Assembly: GCF_037038585.1 (NCBI RefSeq)
Contig: NC_092541.1
Location: forward strand, 4,523,445 to 4,587,444
Origin: Patagioenas fasciata
Lineage: Eukaryota; Chordata; Aves; Columbiformes; Columbidae
DNA length: 64,000 nucleotides
Reading direction: 5' to 3'
Shown here: positions 54,085-64,000 of the stretch, in pieces
Layout: every line of letters begins with the position of its first letter
Numbering within the stretch: the first letter of the stretch is position 1
Notes under the pieces: model-generated
The model's database searches: none
What the model was told of the DNA's origin: nothing
The model's input: only the letters and a program-made list of their open reading frames with translations
Program-made: the position numbers and the translations under genes

Positions 54085-57000
54085 ATGGAGAGCCAGCGGC
54101 TCTCCTCCTACGGCCGCCGCTTCGGCGCCGCCGCCCCGCTGTACCGGGTGCTCCCCGCCAGCCCCCAGGCCCGGCTCCGTGTCCCCCGCAGCATGCAGCT
54201 GGGTCCCCATGTGGGCTCGGGCAGGATGGACTTCTCGCTGGCCGCGGCGCTCAACTCGGAGTTCAGGGAGACGCGCACCAACGAGAAGGTGGAGATGATG
54301 GAGCTCAACGACCGCTTTGCCAGCTACATCGAGAAGGTCCGGCTGCTGGAGCAGCAGAACAAGGTGCTGGTGGTGGAGCTGAACCGGTCGCGGGACCAGG
54401 AGCCCTCGCGTCTGGCCGACATCTACCAGGAGGAGCTGCGGGAGCTGCGGCTGCGCCTGGAGCAGTTGGGCACCGCCAAGGCGCGGCTGGAGATCGAGAG
54501 GGACAACCTGGCAGAGGACCTTGGTGGCCTCCAGCAAAAGTAAGGGACTGTCCTGCATGGGGGAGTCTGGGGACCAGGGTGGCCACCAGGACCAGGGTGG
54601 TGATGGGGGCCAGGTGGTCACAAGGAGCAGGGTGATGATCAGGACCGGGCTGGTCACCAGGAGCATGATGGCCCCAAGGACCAAGGTGGCCACCAGGACA
54701 GGAATGAGGGTGGCCACTGGGATGGTTCTCAGGATGACTACCAGCACCAGGGTGGCCATTGGGACCAGAGGGGCAGCAGGGACCAGGATGGCCACCAGAA
54801 TGGTGTCAGGGTTGTCCTGGGGACCAGGGTGGTGATGGGGACCATGGTGGTTGCAAGGACCAGGGTGACCCCACGGACCAGGATGGGGACTGAGGTGTCC
54901 CTGGGGATCAGGGAGGTCACCAGGACAGTGGTAGCCCTGGGGACCAGACATTGGTGGGGACCAGGGTGGGGACAGGGACCCGGAACAGTATGGGTGGTGG
55001 CCTAACGGGTGCTGGTGCCTAACGAGCGTGGGTGTCTGTGCCCAGGCTGCAGGAGGAGGTGACGCGGCGGCTGGAGGCTGAGGGCAGCCTGGCTGCCTGC
55101 AGGCAGGTGAGGGCAGGGCCCGATCCTGCACCCCCTGCCGTGGGGGGCGGGTGGGGGTCAGTGCCGTGGTGGGGACAGGTGGGGATGGGGAAGGATGGGT
55201 AGAGATGGGCAGGGACGGGCAGGGCTGGGGAAGGATGGGGAAGGATTGGTAGGGATGGGCAGGGATGGGGCAGGGACAAGCAGGGGTGGGGAAGGGATGG
55301 GGAAGAGATGGGCACGGACAGGCAGGGATGGGGCAGAGATGGGCAGGGCCGGGCAGGGACAGGCGGCTCAGGAGGGGACAGCGCCATGTGAGCAGCCCTG
55401 GGGACGGTCCCTCCTGTCCCCCCGCGGTGTCAGGACGTGGACGCTGCCGCCTTGTCCCGCCTGGACCTGGAGCGGCGGGTGAGGACGCTGCAGGACGAGA
55501 TCGCCTTCCTGCACAAGGCCCACGAGGAGGTAACGCCGAGGGGGGGTCCCGGGGCGCGGGGGGCACAGACTGACCCCGCTGTGTCCCCAGGAGCTGCGGG
55601 AGCTGCAGGAGCAGCTGGCGCGGCAGCAGGTGCACGTGGACGTGGACACCAGCAAACCCGACCTGACGGCCGCCCTGCGCGACATCCGCAGCCGCTACGA
55701 GGCCATGGCCGCCAGCAACGCCCAGGAGACCGAGCAGTGGTACAAGTCCAAGGTGCGCGGTGGGTGGCTCGGATGTCCCCTCCCGGGATGTCACCTCAGG
55801 GCTGGGGTTGGGTGGCTCTGCGTGGTGGCGGTTGTCCCCTCATGGGTTGTCATTGTCTTGGGGTGGGGGTTGGCCACCCCATGGTTGGGTGGTTCTTCTT
55901 GGGTTTGGTGTCCCCGCTGTCCCTGCTATGTCCTATGTCCTGGTGTTCATCCCACCCTCAAAGCAGGAACATGTCCCCTGCCACCAGGGATGTGTCCTAT
56001 GGCCACTGCCGCGTCCCCCCAGGGGAGTGGGGATGTTCCTCCATGACTCGTGCCACACAGCCCACGTACACTGCCCCTTCCACCCACAGGAGCGGGGACA
56101 CATCCACGTGACATTGGAGTCGTGTCCCCTGTGCACTGTCCCTTCCTCTCATGGGAGCTGGATATGTCCCCAGGACATGTCCCCTTGGGGATGTCCCATG
56201 TGTCCCTTTCTACTGCAGGAACAAGGACATGTCCCCAGTGCCACACCAAGTGCATGTCCCATGTGCATCGTCCCGTCCTGCCACAGGAGCAGGGACGTGT
56301 CCTCCAGGACACCCAGCACCGGGGACACGTGCCACGCGCACTGTCCCCCCACCCTGCAGCAGCAGGGCCGTTTCTCCACATCCTGTGTCACTGGGGCCCT
56401 GTCCCTCCCGTGGAGCAGAGCAGGGTCGTGTCCCCATGCCACGTGCCACGGGGACACATCCCTGCCGTGTGGTCACATCCCATGGCACATGTCCCCCGCA
56501 GTTCGCAGACCTGACGGACGCGGCCGCCCGGCACGCAGAGGCCCTGCGCGCGGCCAAGCAGGAGGCCAGCGAGTACCGGCGGCAGCTCCAGGCCCTCACC
56601 TGCGACCTGGAGAGCCTGCGGGGTTCGGTAGGTGACGGTTGTGGGGCGGCAGGGGGGGACACGGCCTCAGGGAGCAGCTGTCACCCTGGCACAGCGGTGG
56701 GGCCACCAACCTGATCTGGGGGAATGGCTGGTCCCCGAGGACGGGCGATGGAGAGGTGTCACGGAGAGCCCTGAGCTCCTGGGAGAAGGTGGCCACGGAG
56801 GGCACCACGTCCCCCATGTCCCCCAGAACGAGTCGCTGGAGCGGCAGCTGCGGGAGCTGGAGGAGCGCTACGCGCTGGAGACGGCCAGCTACCAGGACAC
56901 GGTGCTGCGGCTGGAGGACGACATCCGCGGGCTGAAGGAGGAGATGGCCCGGCACCTGCGCGACTACCAGGACCTGCTCAACGTCAAGCTGGCCCTCGAC

Positions 57001-58301
57001 ATGGAGATCACCACCTACCGCAAGCTGCTGGAGGGCGAGGAGAGCAGGTGACAGCAGAGCAGGGCTCCATCCTGCTCCTCGCCCATCCCCAGCCATGTCC
57101 TCACGGTCCCTTTGGGGTGTCCAATCTGCTTGGGGACCGTCCTCCAGCCCTCCTGCCCCAGCCCTGGGCAGGGGGAGCTGGGGGTGGGCAGCAGGAGCCC
57201 CTCTTGTCCCAACGCCCCTTCGCTCCTGCAGGATCACCATCCCGGTGCAGAGCTTCTCCAACCTGCAGATCCGAGGTGAGGCCGCGGCCACGCGTGGGCC
57301 GGGGAGCCGGGGTGGTGGCACAAGCCAGGGTGGCTTCTGGGGACACCACCTTAGCTGTTCCTGCACCACCCAGTAGGACCAGGTGGTTTCTTTCTGAATG
57401 TCAAGGAACAGGGACTTGGGTTCTCCCAAGATGGGGGGATGAGTGTGTCAAGGCCACATCCCCAAAACCGAGTGTGACCCCAAGGCCAATGATGTCCCTA
57501 AGCCTGACCACATCACCATGTCCCCACTACCAAACACATCCCCAAAACCAATGGCATCTCCAAGGGCAATAGTGTCCCCAGCGCCAACTGTGTCCCCATG
57601 GACAGCCCTGTCCCCAAGCGCAGTCACATCCCCAAAGCCACCCCTATCTCCATGGCCAGTCCTGTGCCAACTGTGTCCCCAGGACTAATCACTTCCCAAA
57701 GCCAGACCCATCCCCAAGGCCAACCATGTCTACAAACCCATCTCAAAGACCAACCACGTCCCTGCAGCCAGCAGTGTCCCTGACGCTGGCCATGTCCCCA
57801 GGGCCACCATCTCCCATGGTTCAGGGCTTTCCAGCCCAAACTGTTCCCCTTGGGCCCTTCCAATGCATGGAGGGGCTGTACCCCGGTCACTGTGTCACCG
57901 CCATGTCCTGCCCATGTCCCCTAGAGACCAGCCTGGACACCAAGTCCGTGTCAGAAGCCCATGTGAAGAGGAGCATCGTGGTCAAAACCGTGGAGACCAG
58001 AGATGGAGAGGTGGGAAGTCCTCATCTGTGTCACCCACGCTGCCTCCCCTCCCCATCACCTCCCCGTGGGGTCACTCGTTGTGCCCTTGGGGCCACCACC
58101 CCTCGGCCCCAGGAGCAGCCTGGGCAGGGAAGCAGTGATCCCAGCGCCCGGCCAGCGCATGACGAGCTGGCTCCGCACACAGTCCCTGTCCCTGTCCCCA
58201 AACTCGCTCAGAGCCCGGGAAGGCCCGGCCGGGTGACGGTCCCTCTCCGTCCCCTCCAGGTGATCAAGGAGTCCAAGCAGGAGCAGAAGGAGCTGCCGTA
58301 G
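54085..58301 (+). CDS. GFAP: Glial fibrillary acidic protein (type III intermediate filament)
   Basis: Nine exons: 54085-54539, 55046-55106, 55434-55529, 55591-55752, 56502-56627, 56827-57047, 57232-57275, 57925-58010 and 58260-58301 (stop TAG 58299-58301), total 1293 nt, 430 aa (human 432), with the nine-exon structure of GFAP. The head is short and arginine-rich ([14 protein letters not shown]). The rod begins [17 protein letters not shown] (about 70-86) and ends [11 protein letters not shown]; the tail [16 protein letters not shown] plus [18 protein letters not shown] identifies GFAP rather than vimentin or desmin. Arginines matching human R79 and R88 are conserved (R77, R86). GFAP builds the astrocyte cytoskeleton. 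The first 48 residues diverge strongly from mammals, as is usual for IF heads. Convergent with FAM187A. Confidence 0.97.
54560..55000. repeat. Minisatellite in GFAP intron 1
   Basis: Imperfect repeats of GACCAGGGTGGCCACCAGG and GGTGGTGATGGGGACCA words over about 440 bp. Confidence 0.85.
55150..55375. repeat. Minisatellite in GFAP intron 2
   Basis: Tandem GGGATGGGCAGGGA-type units of 10-15 bp, G-rich on the sense strand. Confidence 0.85.
55753..56501 (+). other. GFAP intron 4, repetitive
   Basis: Contains recurring ATGTCCC, GGAGCAGGGACATGTCC and TGCCAC words from 55965 to 56490, a degenerate repeat. No exon inside. Confidence 0.75.
57430..57800. repeat. Minisatellite in GFAP intron 7
   Basis: Units around CATCCCCAAAACCAATGGC and TGTCCCCA at a spacing of 25-30 bp, moderately degenerate. 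Confidence 0.8.
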
Positions 58302-59720
58302 GGCGACCGAGCCGCAGCACCGCACGCTTGTAGCCGCAGCTCCGTAGGTCCCGTCCAACGCCGCACAGGAGCCCCCCGGCCGGGCACCGTGCTTGGGGGG
58401 ATCTCCTGCCCACCCATCACCTCTCCCACATCACCCCGAGCTCTGGGCACTGTGGGCACCCTGCTAGGGGCTGGCAGAGCCCTGTCCCCTGCCACAATGC
58501 TGCCTGTCCCCATAGCACAGAGGGGACGAAGGTTTTGGGGCTGTACCCATGCTCACCCCAGATCTCCGGCTCACCAGTGGGAGAGAGTCCATCCTGGTTT
58601 GATGCCCGTGCACCAGCTGGGCAAGATGACGGTGCCAAGAGCATCTCTGCCTGCATCCCACCTCACTGCCCACCCTCTGGTCCCTGAATGTCCCCAGTGC
58701 ACCCAGGCCCTGAGCACCCGTGGGTGGGGGGCTGCAGGGTGCAGGGTGCTGGCTGGTGAGGGCCATGTCCCTGTCACCGAGTGCTGGGTGGGCTCAGCCA
58801 AGAGGCACAGGGAGGATGGAGAGGCAGGGTGGTGTCAGGATGTGCCAAAGGTGACAAAATGGGGATAACAAGGGGCCATGGGGACACTGGGGTGTTGGGG
58901 GGGTGCGTGGGGCTGCAGCAGAGGGGGGCACAGCAGGCTGGGCGGCCTCAGGGGCTTATCCTGGCACAGAGGTGCTCGTGGTGAGGGGACAGAGCCGTGG
59001 GCCGGACCCCTCGCCTGGGGGGTCCCATGCAGGTGAAGATGGAGAGGAGGGGAGTGCAGAGGAGGGTGCTGGGGAACCCGTGGGTGCTCTCACGGCTGAC
59101 GGTGCCTCCCGTGACCCAGGAGTGACGGGGAGGACAGACGGGACCATCCCAGGGGGGACAGGGACCAGGGCTGCCCTGTCACAATCCACGCACGGAGCCC
59201 AAGCCCCCTCTTGGGCATTCGGGATGGGGTCAGAAGAAATCCCTTGTCCCTGGGCCACACGTAGCCCTGTTCCCCGATTTGTCCCCCAGACCAGCACATG
59301 CCACCACCCACCCAGCGCCACCGCCCAGCCGGGGGTCCCCACAGCCCCGTCCCCACCTTCCATTTAGCTACTGACCATGAGCAAAACCTGCTCTGATACC
59401 CCGAAACATAGCAGCAACAACCCAGCAGCTTCTCATACCCCTTAAACCCTTTGGGGTGAGCACACGGGTGCCACTCGGATGTCACCGCCCTCGTCACCCC
59501 TTGTCCCCCAGCTCAGGCGCTTTGCAGCTGTTGACCCCAGAAGGGCCATTCCTGGGGGGCGAGACGTGGGTGCTGCCCAGGTTTGGCACCAGAGCTCCGG
59601 GGGCCCAGTTCCCCACCAGCAGCCCCTGGTTGGGGCTTTGCAGCCCACGTCACAGCTCAATTAACGCACTAACGCCCGCGGCAGCTCAAGATGAGAAATA
59701 AAGCTAACGCAAGCGCTGTG
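58302..59720 (+). other. GFAP 3' UTR
   Basis: From the stop to the AATAAA at 59697-59702 (GAGAAATAAAGC). Roughly 1.4 kb, matching the long 3' UTR of vertebrate GFAP. No other gene seen in it. Confidence 0.7.
59697..59702 (+). terminator. GFAP polyadenylation signal
   Basis: AATAAA about 1.4 kb after the stop codon; the first canonical hexamer downstream. Confidence 0.7.
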
Positions 59721-60072
59721 CTCCTGCGGCCGTGCCTGAAATCGCCTCTTGCAGCCGGTCCTGTGGGTTTTTGGAGTCAGCCAGAGTGGTGAGGCCCCCT
59801 CGGGAGTGCAAACCGAGCTCAAAGTCACCAGTGGACACAGCTGCACCCCAGGGCACGGCCAGCGCTCCGTGGGTCAGGGATTAGGGGTGCAGGAATATCC
59901 CCCCGCAGCCAGCACCTGGGCAGCGGGTGGGAGAGACCCCTTCCCGGGAGAGAGGGATCTGCTCGGGGCGTTCAGCCCCAAACACAGCTCCTGCCCCACA
60001 TGAACCCGGGGAGATCCTGGGATGGGATGGGCTGTGCTGCCAGGGCTGAGGGTGGATGTGAGATCCGGCACA

Positions 60073-60545
60073 TCACAGAATCATTTGGGTTGGAGAAGAC
60101 CCTCAAGATTCAGTGCAACTGTTCCCCACCCCTGGCACTGCCCCATGTCCTGAGAACCTCATGTCCGTCTGTCCAACCCTCCAGGGATGGTGACTCCAGA
60201 ACTGCCCTGGGCAGCCTGTTCCAATGCCCCACAGCCCTTTGGGGAGGAAATTGTTCCCCACATCCAACCTCAACCTCCCCTGGTGCAACTTGAGGCCGTT
60301 TCCTCTGCTCCTGGCGCTTGTTCCTGGGGAGCAGAGCCCGACCCCCCTGGCTCCAAGCTCCTTTCAGGCAGTTCAGAGATCAGAAGGTCTCCCCTCAGCT
60401 CCTGTTCTCCAGCTGAACCCCCCAGCTCCCTCAGCCGCTCCCATCACACTTGTGCTCCAGCCCCTCACCAGCTCCATTCCCTCCTCTCAACTCGCTCAGC
60501 ACCTCAAGGGTTTTCTTCTGAGGGGCCCAGAACTGCCCCCAGGTG
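60073..60545 (-). mobile_element. CR1 LINE between GFAP and FAM187A
   Basis: Begins ATCACAGAATCATTTGGG and TTGGAGAAGACCCTCAAG (inverted 3' end), continues through CTCCAGGGATGGTGACTCC and CTGCTCCTGGCGCTTGTTCC, and ends near AGAACTGCCCCCAGG. Same subfamily as 12795. Confidence 0.9.
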
Positions 60546-61374
60546 CATCATCGACGTGGTTCAACACCAGAGCAGCGCTGGGACCCCCAATGCTGCCCTT
60601 GCAGAAACCAGGGTTCCTCTTGGCAAAGCTGAAACCCCCAAACCACGTCCGTGGAAAAGGGAGCGGAGATGAGCCCCATGGGGAAGTTCCGCTCCATGCT
60701 GAGGAGCAAGTGACCACCTAAACCATGCAGAGATGCCACCCTCTTTGGAGGATGTGCATAATAATTCTATGAGGCATAAATATTGACTCACAGGTCTGCG
60801 TTGAGTCAGTTGAAGTAAAAAAAGCCACCCAAAAACCAGAGAAAAAAATGGTTAAACCATAGTTTTAAAAGATGGATTTGCTCCAGCTAAGGAGTTCAAA
60901 GGGACACTGAATGTTTTGAAGCGCTGGCACGCTAAGTTCTCAGCAATGAAAGAAAGTAAAATAAAGGGGTAAGAAAAGCAAGAATTAATTGGATTAAAAT
61001 AGTTTGGTGGATCTTTTTAGCAGCCCCTTAGAAAAACAGCTCTAATAAATCACTGATGCGGTTGGGGAACTCTGTAGAGCTCGGCCAGAAGATCTTGTAA
61101 CAGCTCCAAGTGTTCTTTTGGAAAGGACTGTATTGAGCTCAAACCCCTCCCCAGGCCAGCGGGAACAGCCGCGCGGTGCGGAACGTCCGTCTGTCCCTCC
61201 ACACTGCACCAACCTGAGGTGGGGACGTCCCCACGTCCATCCTCGCTGTCCCACTCTCAACCCAAACGGAGGATGAGCGGGTGCTGGTGGCATTTTCATT
61301 CCTAATGGTCAGAACATTGGGAATTCCCAAAGGGAGGATGGTTTGGGGTGTCAGAGTGACCCGCAGTGGGGACG
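60546..61374. other. GFAP-FAM187A intergenic / FAM187A 3' flank
   Basis: AT-richer than the rest of the window, especially 60740-61060. It includes the FAM187A 3' UTR on the minus strand, but I find no clear minus-strand AATAAA. Confidence 0.6.
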
Positions 61375-62616
61375 CTACGTCGCGGCACGGCGCCGGCACC
61401 TCCGCCAGCAGCAGCAGCCGAGGTGGATGGCGACGAAGACGGCGCCGATGATGAGGTAGCTCTTGCCGATGATGTTGGCCGCGTAGGTCGTCTCCGGGTC
61501 GTAGAGCGTCCGCCGGCGCCAGCGCCGGTAGAAGACGCTGAGCCGGAACCCGGCCACCATGGTGCCCTCCCGCCAGCAGAAGTAGGTGCCTCTATCAGTG
61601 ATCTTGACCCGCTGGATGTGCAGCTGGTTCCCGTGGTCGATGAAGATCCGCATGGTGCTGTTGACCCCGATGAGGAAGCGGGAACGGTAGAGCCGGATGG
61701 AGTTCTTGTCCCAGGCCACGGCGTGCTCCGGCCGGGCCCCCGGGCACCCCAGGATCAGTTTGGTCCCAACGGGCTGCTTGTGGAACTGCGTGGGGACGCG
61801 GGGCACCCAGGGCTTCTCGCCCATCTTGGAAATGATGTTGGAGATGGTCTGCACGCCTTCCTTGGGGACCTCCTTCTTTTGGCAGGAGGTCAGGCAGCTC
61901 CGGATGACCACCTCGGGTCTCCGGAGGTGGCTGCGGGGCCGCAAATGCCAGGGGACAGCCCCGGAGCCGCAGGAGGTGACGTTGGGGACAGCGGTGCGGT
62001 AGCGAGGGTGCAGCAGGGCGCTCTGCAGGTAGCAGAGCCCGATCCGCCGCTGCTCGCCTCTCACCCCACAGCGGTCGCACCTGGTCCAGTCCCAGAAGGT
62101 GGTGAAGAGGTTGAGGACGTCCTCCGTGGTGTCGTCCTGGACGTGCTGGCCTCTGTCCACAAAAGCCACCACGATGCGCCAGGTGGGCTGCACGTCCACG
62201 TCGTAGCCGTAGAAGTAGTCCCCTCTCTCCGTGCCGCACAGGTAGTGGCCAGAGTCTTTCTCCTGGGCTCGGAAGACGATGAGGCTGAACATGCGGATAC
62301 TGAACCGGTTCAGCATGCTGCTGCCTGAGCGGACGTGGCCCGAGTCGACAACCACCGTGCCGGAAAAGTCCGTCAGGACTGAGGTTTCGTGGCCGCCCAT
62401 GTTCTTCTGGAAGTACCAGACGACAGAAGAGACCGTATCGGGTTTGCAGTTGCAGGGGAGCTCGAAGGTCATGTCGGCCAAGTACGCGGCGTTGTCGAAC
62501 ATCAGGTAGGAGGGACACGCCATCCTGGAGAACGTGTTTTTCTCTTCGATCGCAAAGGCATGGAGAACATCTACCATGCAGAGGAGAATGGTGGCTCCCG
62601 GCAGCTTTGCCAGCAT
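61375..62616 (-). CDS. FAM187A: FAM187A, Ig-like single-pass membrane protein
   Basis: A single uninterrupted coding exon of 413 aa, the length I recall for human. The start is chosen at 62614-62616 (MLAKLPGATILLCMVDVLHA, a signal peptide) rather than at the in-frame ATG at 62731, because the family starts there and a CTGCAG acceptor lies just upstream at 62632-62633. Key stretches shared with mammals: LMFDNAAYLADMTFELPC, RFSIRMFSLIVFRAQEKDSG, GDYFYGYDVDVQP, FTTFWDWTRCDRCGVRGEQ, KPWVPRVPTQFH and CPGARPEHAVAWDKNSIRLY. Two Ig-like regions have paired cysteines (LPCNC with YLCG; LGCPG with YFCW). A membrane span sits near the C-terminus (SYLIIGAVFVAIHLGCCCW), followed by arginines. The molecular function is not known to me. 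Opposite to GFAP, as in mammals. Confidence 0.96.
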   Translation of the reverse strand: MLAKLPGATILLCMVDVLHAFAIEEKNTFSRMACPSYLMFDNAAYLADMTFELPCNCKPDTVSSVVWYFQKNMGGHETSVLTDFSGTVVVDSGHVRSGSSMLNRFSIRMFSLIVFRAQEKDSGHYLCGTERGDYFYGYDVDVQPTWRIVVAFVDRGQHVQDDTTEDVLNLFTTFWDWTRCDRCGVRGEQRRIGLCYLQSALLHPRYRTAVPNVTSCGSGAVPWHLRPRSHLRRPEVVIRSCLTSCQKKEVPKEGVQTISNIISKMGEKPWVPRVPTQFHKQPVGTKLILGCPGARPEHAVAWDKNSIRLYRSRFLIGVNSTMRIFIDHGNQLHIQRVKITDRGTYFCWREGTMVAGFRLSVFYRRWRRRTLYDPETTYAANIIGKSYLIIGAVFVAIHLGCCCWRRCRRRAAT

Positions 62617-62640
62617 GGCCCCGGGCGCTCTCTGCAGCCA
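62617..62640 (-). promoter_or_regulatory. Probable splice acceptor in front of FAM187A start
   Basis: On the minus strand, TTCTTGGTTCTTCTGGCTGCAG precedes the short leader at 62617-62631 and the ATG. In mammals the FAM187A message shares an upstream exon with CCDC103, which would lie further right. The splice is inferred. Confidence 0.5.
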
Positions 62641-64000
62641 GAAGAACCAAGAAGCCACCGCCAACTCAGCGGGGACGGCAGGAGCCCACGCGCGGGGTCG
62701 GCAGCGCCGGCGCTGAGCAGGGACCACGCACACAGCAAAGATGGGGCTTGCAAACGATCCCCCAGCCGCAGCGCACGTGGGTGACAGCAGGGATCAAACA
62801 GCGGCTGCAATATCCCATCCCAGCCAAATCCCTGCTGGGACGGACTGTCCTCCCCGGGCAGGCTGTGCCCCGGGACATGGGCTCTAGAACCTCCGCTCTG
62901 TCCCTGTGCTCTAGAACATTGTTATGTGTGCCCTGGACAACGAGCGGGCAGAGGGGAAATGCAGCGATGGGAAGTGTGGTGGGAACAAGGGAAATGCTGA
63001 TGTCTTGAAAGACTCGTGTGCAGTAAGTGTTGATTATTTCTCCGAACACGAGTCCGAGAAGACCCTCCTCCGACAGAGCTGACCTCTGCAGCCCACAAGA
63101 GGTTTCAAAGATGGTATTTAGGCTTCTCCACCCTCCCCGTTGACTTTCCAAGGGTTGATGTGCTGAAGACCCTCCGCACAGTTTGAGATGCCCCCTCTCT
63201 GAGTGGTCGAGTGCGGCGTGTTGTTCACATCACCCTCGCCTGGGACCAGCCCTGGAGACCTTCAGCGCGTGTCTCCTACACCGGAGATGAGCTGTTTTGA
63301 GCTGTTTGCTCCCCGCTCACTCTGGCTGGACTTTCAACTCAGTTTTTGGCCCTTCTTGAGCAGATGCTCAGCTCAGACCATTGGGAAACTCATCGCAGCT
63401 GGTCCAGCAGCTCGTCCTCCCGTAAACATTCACACACATTCCTGTACTTCATTTCTCCTGAGCCTTCTCACCAAACCACGGGAGTTTTGCCCATCCCCAA
63501 GCAATGGGGATGCAGCAGGCGGCTCCCGCCCTCGACACTCGATGTGAGAACAGACCCTGAGCCTCAGGATGGCTGAACACAGGGTGTTTGCTCCCGCCAG
63601 GGCTGAACAGTCGTGCCAGGGCTGTTCCTGCACCGACACCCTCCATCCTGACCCTGGGAAGCTCCAGGATCCTGGTTGGTTTGTTTAAGGCTTCAGCTCT
63701 CAGCTTTCTGCTGGTGTTACGCAAAGGCCAGAGGAACGGCACCACAACAGATTGCAGGGACACGGATGTCCCCAGGATAGATGCCACAAAGCCCAACATA
63801 CAAGTGCCAGAGGATCAGGTGTCCAGTGGTTTCTACAGGGAAGGTGGCGGAGGATGGTCACAATCTGCCCAGGGGACTTGACCTTTTGCTCCTCTAGCTG
63901 GGTTTTGCAACAAAATGGACCTGGCTGCTGTTTTTAAGCTGAATTCAAAGGAGTGTGAGCGCTGTAACGTACATTGGGCTCCTCAGCACACTTGGGAGAC
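62641..64000. other. Sequence upstream of FAM187A
   Basis: Expected to hold or lead to CCDC103 on the minus strand, but I could not read any CCDC103 peptide in the three minus frames. No repeat was recognised. Probably intron or intergenic sequence. Confidence 0.55.

Noticed and set aside
54067-55794. 575-codon minus-strand frame over GFAP
   Set aside because: Antisense to GFAP exons and intronic minisatellites; Pro/Leu-rich, no known family.
62617-62733. FAM187A start at 62731-62733
   Set aside because: Adds 39 residues not seen in the family; a splice acceptor at 62632 and a signal peptide from 62616 favour the shorter protein.

Overview
The window looks like a piece of an avian microchromosome. 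Every recognisable interspersed repeat is a CR1 LINE fragment, the sequence is GC-rich and full of minisatellites, and the gene order matches the vertebrate block that in human lies at 17q21.31. From left to right it holds NMT1 (minus strand, 5' part only, running off the left edge), DCAKD (plus), C1QL1 (plus), KIF18B (plus), GFAP (plus) and FAM187A (minus). All were identified by reading conserved protein sequence and by joining exons at consensus GT/AG sites with consistent phase. The joined coding sequences come to 229 aa (DCAKD), 248 aa (C1QL1), 1009 aa (KIF18B), 430 aa (GFAP) and 413 aa (FAM187A).

Layout. 1-11140: NMT1 exons 4 (partial), 3, 2 and 1, with CR1 copies and a perfect (CCCTT)n tract in the introns. 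10760-11640: CpG-rich divergent promoter with several CCAAT boxes, shared by NMT1 and DCAKD. 13905-18812: DCAKD coding exons. 18813-26694: long intergenic region made of degenerate tandem repeats with short AT-rich, homeodomain-like islets between them. 26695-31970: C1QL1, two coding exons. 31721-43680: a tandem triplication whose unit runs from C1QL1 intron 1 through C1QL1 exon 2 and the KIF18B promoter to KIF18B intron 5. The first C1QL1 exon 2 and the last KIF18B copy appear functional; in between lie two broken KIF18B 5' copies and one frameshifted C1QL1 exon 2 copy. 38130-51336: intact KIF18B with a CCAAT/CCAAT/CHR cell-cycle promoter and a large exon 13 carrying an in-frame 60-bp minisatellite. 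54042-59702: GFAP. 61375-62640: FAM187A, convergent with GFAP; CCDC103, its usual neighbour, is not visible before the right edge.

The genes share a neighbourhood but no pathway: protein N-myristoylation (NMT1), a CoA-kinase-like protein (DCAKD), a secreted synaptic C1q-like protein (C1QL1), a mitotic plus-end kinesin (KIF18B), the astrocyte intermediate filament (GFAP) and an Ig-like membrane protein (FAM187A). The most notable observations are the C1QL1-KIF18B triplication with its readable junctions, the repeat-expanded KIF18B tail, two CR1 insertions lying within about 15 bp of KIF18B splice acceptors, and the KIF18B cell-cycle promoter. All identifications come from reading the sequence; no alignment or expression data were available.
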